Shown here piece after piece: positions 63,044-64,000 of a stretch of 64,000 nucleotides of DNA. Every line of letters begins with the position of its first letter. Within the stretch, counting starts at the first letter, position 1. Position numbers and translations under genes: made by a program. The notes beneath the pieces were generated by a model. It saw only the letters and a program-made list of their open reading frames with translations. It did no database searches and was not told the origin of the DNA. Origin of the DNA: Zobellia barbeyronii (lineage in GTDB: Bacteria; Bacteroidota; Bacteroidia; Flavobacteriales; Flavobacteriaceae); assembly GCF_018603515.1 (NCBI RefSeq), contig NZ_JACATN010000003.1, positions 682,001-746,000 on the forward strand, in the 5' to 3' direction.

Positions 63044-63928
63044 ATGGAAGATATGACGGCTTGGTTTAGAAGAAAAGAAAAGGGAATACAAACGGCTACC
63101 GAAGAGAAAAAAGACACCCCAAAAGGGTTGTGGTACAAATCTCCAACGGGAAAAATTGTTGAATCAGAAGTACTTGCAAAAAACTATTACGTAAGCCCAG
63201 AAGATGATTATCATGTTCGTGTAGGCAGTAAAGAGTATTTTGAAATACTTTTTGACAACAATAAATTCAGGGAACTGGATGCCAAGTTAACCTCAAAAGA
63301 TCCTTTAAAGTTCGAGGATACCAAAAAATATTCTGACCGCTTAAAGGCCGCCCAAAAGAAAACAGGACTCAATGATGCTGTAAGAACCGGTTTTGGAAAG
63401 TCTTTGGATAAAGATGTGGTTATAGCATGTATGGATTTTAATTTCATTGGTGGATCAATGGGTAGCGTTGTAGGAGAAAAAATTGCACGCGCCATAGATT
63501 ATGCCATAAAGAGAAAAGTTCCGTTTGTAATGATTTCAAAATCTGGTGGCGCTCGTATGATGGAAGCTGCCCTGTCTCTGATGCAATTGGCCAAAACATC
63601 GGCTAAATTGGCTCAATTGGCAGAAGCTAAACTTCCTTACATATCACTTTGTACAGATCCTACTACAGGAGGTACGACGGCTTCTTATGCAATGCTAGGG
63701 GATATTAACATATCAGAACCTGGTGCATTAATAGGTTTTGCGGGTCCAAGAGTTGTAAAAGAGGCTACAGGAAAAGAACTTCCTGATGGTTTCCAAACGG
63801 CAGAATTCGTAATGGAACATGGTTTTCTAGATTTCATCTCACACAGAAGAGACTTAAAAAAGAAAATCAACCTTTATATTGATTTAATTCAGAACATTCC
63901 AGTAAGGACTGAAAAGGCTTCGGCATGA
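63044..63928 (+). CDS. accD: Acetyl-CoA carboxylase carboxyltransferase subunit beta, lacking zinc-ribbon cysteines
   Basis: The 294-aa protein matches AccD over the crotonase-like core: [58 protein letters not shown] and [12 protein letters not shown]. The N-terminal region that normally holds a four-cysteine zinc ribbon is present in outline ([20 protein letters not shown], then [15 protein letters not shown]) but all four cysteines are replaced. The enzyme transfers carboxyl from biotin to acetyl-CoA to make malonyl-CoA, with AccA. The ATGA overlap joins it to the next gene. Confidence 0.96.
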   Translation: MEDMTAWFRRKEKGIQTATEEKKDTPKGLWYKSPTGKIVESEVLAKNYYVSPEDDYHVRVGSKEYFEILFDNNKFRELDAKLTSKDPLKFEDTKKYSDRLKAAQKKTGLNDAVRTGFGKSLDKDVVIACMDFNFIGGSMGSVVGEKIARAIDYAIKRKVPFVMISKSGGARMMEAALSLMQLAKTSAKLAQLAEAKLPYISLCTDPTTGGTTASYAMLGDINISEPGALIGFAGPRVVKEATGKELPDGFQTAEFVMEHGFLDFISHRRDLKKKINLYIDLIQNIPVRTEKASA

Positions 63929-64000
63929 AACCGTTAGTTATTACACTAATTTCGTTTTGGTTTTTATGTTGTTCAACTGATAAAGAAAAAATGCTTGCCG
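63925..64000 (+). CDS. Start of a putative lipoprotein, 3' truncated
   Basis: The ATG overlaps the accD stop (ATGA). The visible 25 residues are a lipoprotein signal ([20 protein letters not shown]) with cysteines at 15 and 16. The rest lies beyond the window. Confidence 0.7.
   Translation, partial: MKPLVITLISFWFLCCSTDKEKMLA

Overview
The window looks like chromosomal DNA from a marine-type member of the Flavobacteriaceae (Bacteroidota). The evidence is type IX secretion (T9SS) and gliding genes (PorP/SprF, Plug, PorT, several type B C-terminal sorting domains), a Na+-pumping NADH:quinone reductase operon, a TamL-type lipoprotein, and many exact copies of the Bacteroidota -7 promoter element TAnnTTTG close in front of start codons. 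No rRNA, tRNA, insertion sequence, CRISPR array or prophage module was seen. Genus assignment is not possible from the sequence alone.

Layout. 1-2123: end of a large T9SS type B protein, its PorP/SprF-like partner, and a lipoprotein. 2127-8135: MFS transporter, astacin lipoprotein protease, kynureninase, GNAT, O-methyltransferase, PAP2 phosphatase and TatA. 8135-13459 (minus): an M1 metallopeptidase, a DUF6702-like protein and three tandem paralogues with a carboxypeptidase-regulatory-like domain. 13790-30586 (plus): two neighbouring surface-fibre cassettes, the most unusual part of the window. 30828-38173: M15 and M48 peptidases, two small proteins, gpmI, map, a methyltransferase and apbE. 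38288-44388 (minus): nqrABCDEF. 44541-53500: T9SS Plug, DUF3667, apaG, pruA, DinB, rsmG, a fatty acid desaturase and an aminotransferase. 53633-56472 (minus): trkA-trkH. 56688-64000: ubiE, porT, trmH, tamL, fbaA, accD and the start of a lipoprotein.

The fibre region. Cassette 1 encodes a 1270-aa fibre with seven 42-aa DxDxDGxxD repeats and a coiled-coil tail, followed by a 383-aa protein with a type B sorting domain. Cassette 2 encodes a 2659-aa fibre with about thirteen 96-154-aa acidic repeats, then a 386-aa protein with IPT-like and lectin-like parts, a previously hidden 55-aa ORF joined to both neighbours by TAATG and ATGA overlaps, a 294-aa fibre-head-like protein and a 385-aa type B paralogue of the cassette 1 partner. 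Four of these proteins share an N-terminal module after the signal peptide. My reading is that these are multi-part cell-surface filaments or adhesins in which only the last-encoded partner carries a visible T9SS sorting signal. Neither cassette carries its own PorP/SprF gene.

A recurring intergenic motif, TTCRTCGAY, lies upstream of the astacin gene, between the two fibre cassettes, and around the DinB-rsmG-desaturase region. It may mark a small regulon. Several genes have an in-frame TTG inside the -7 promoter element; in each case the downstream ATG was taken as the start.
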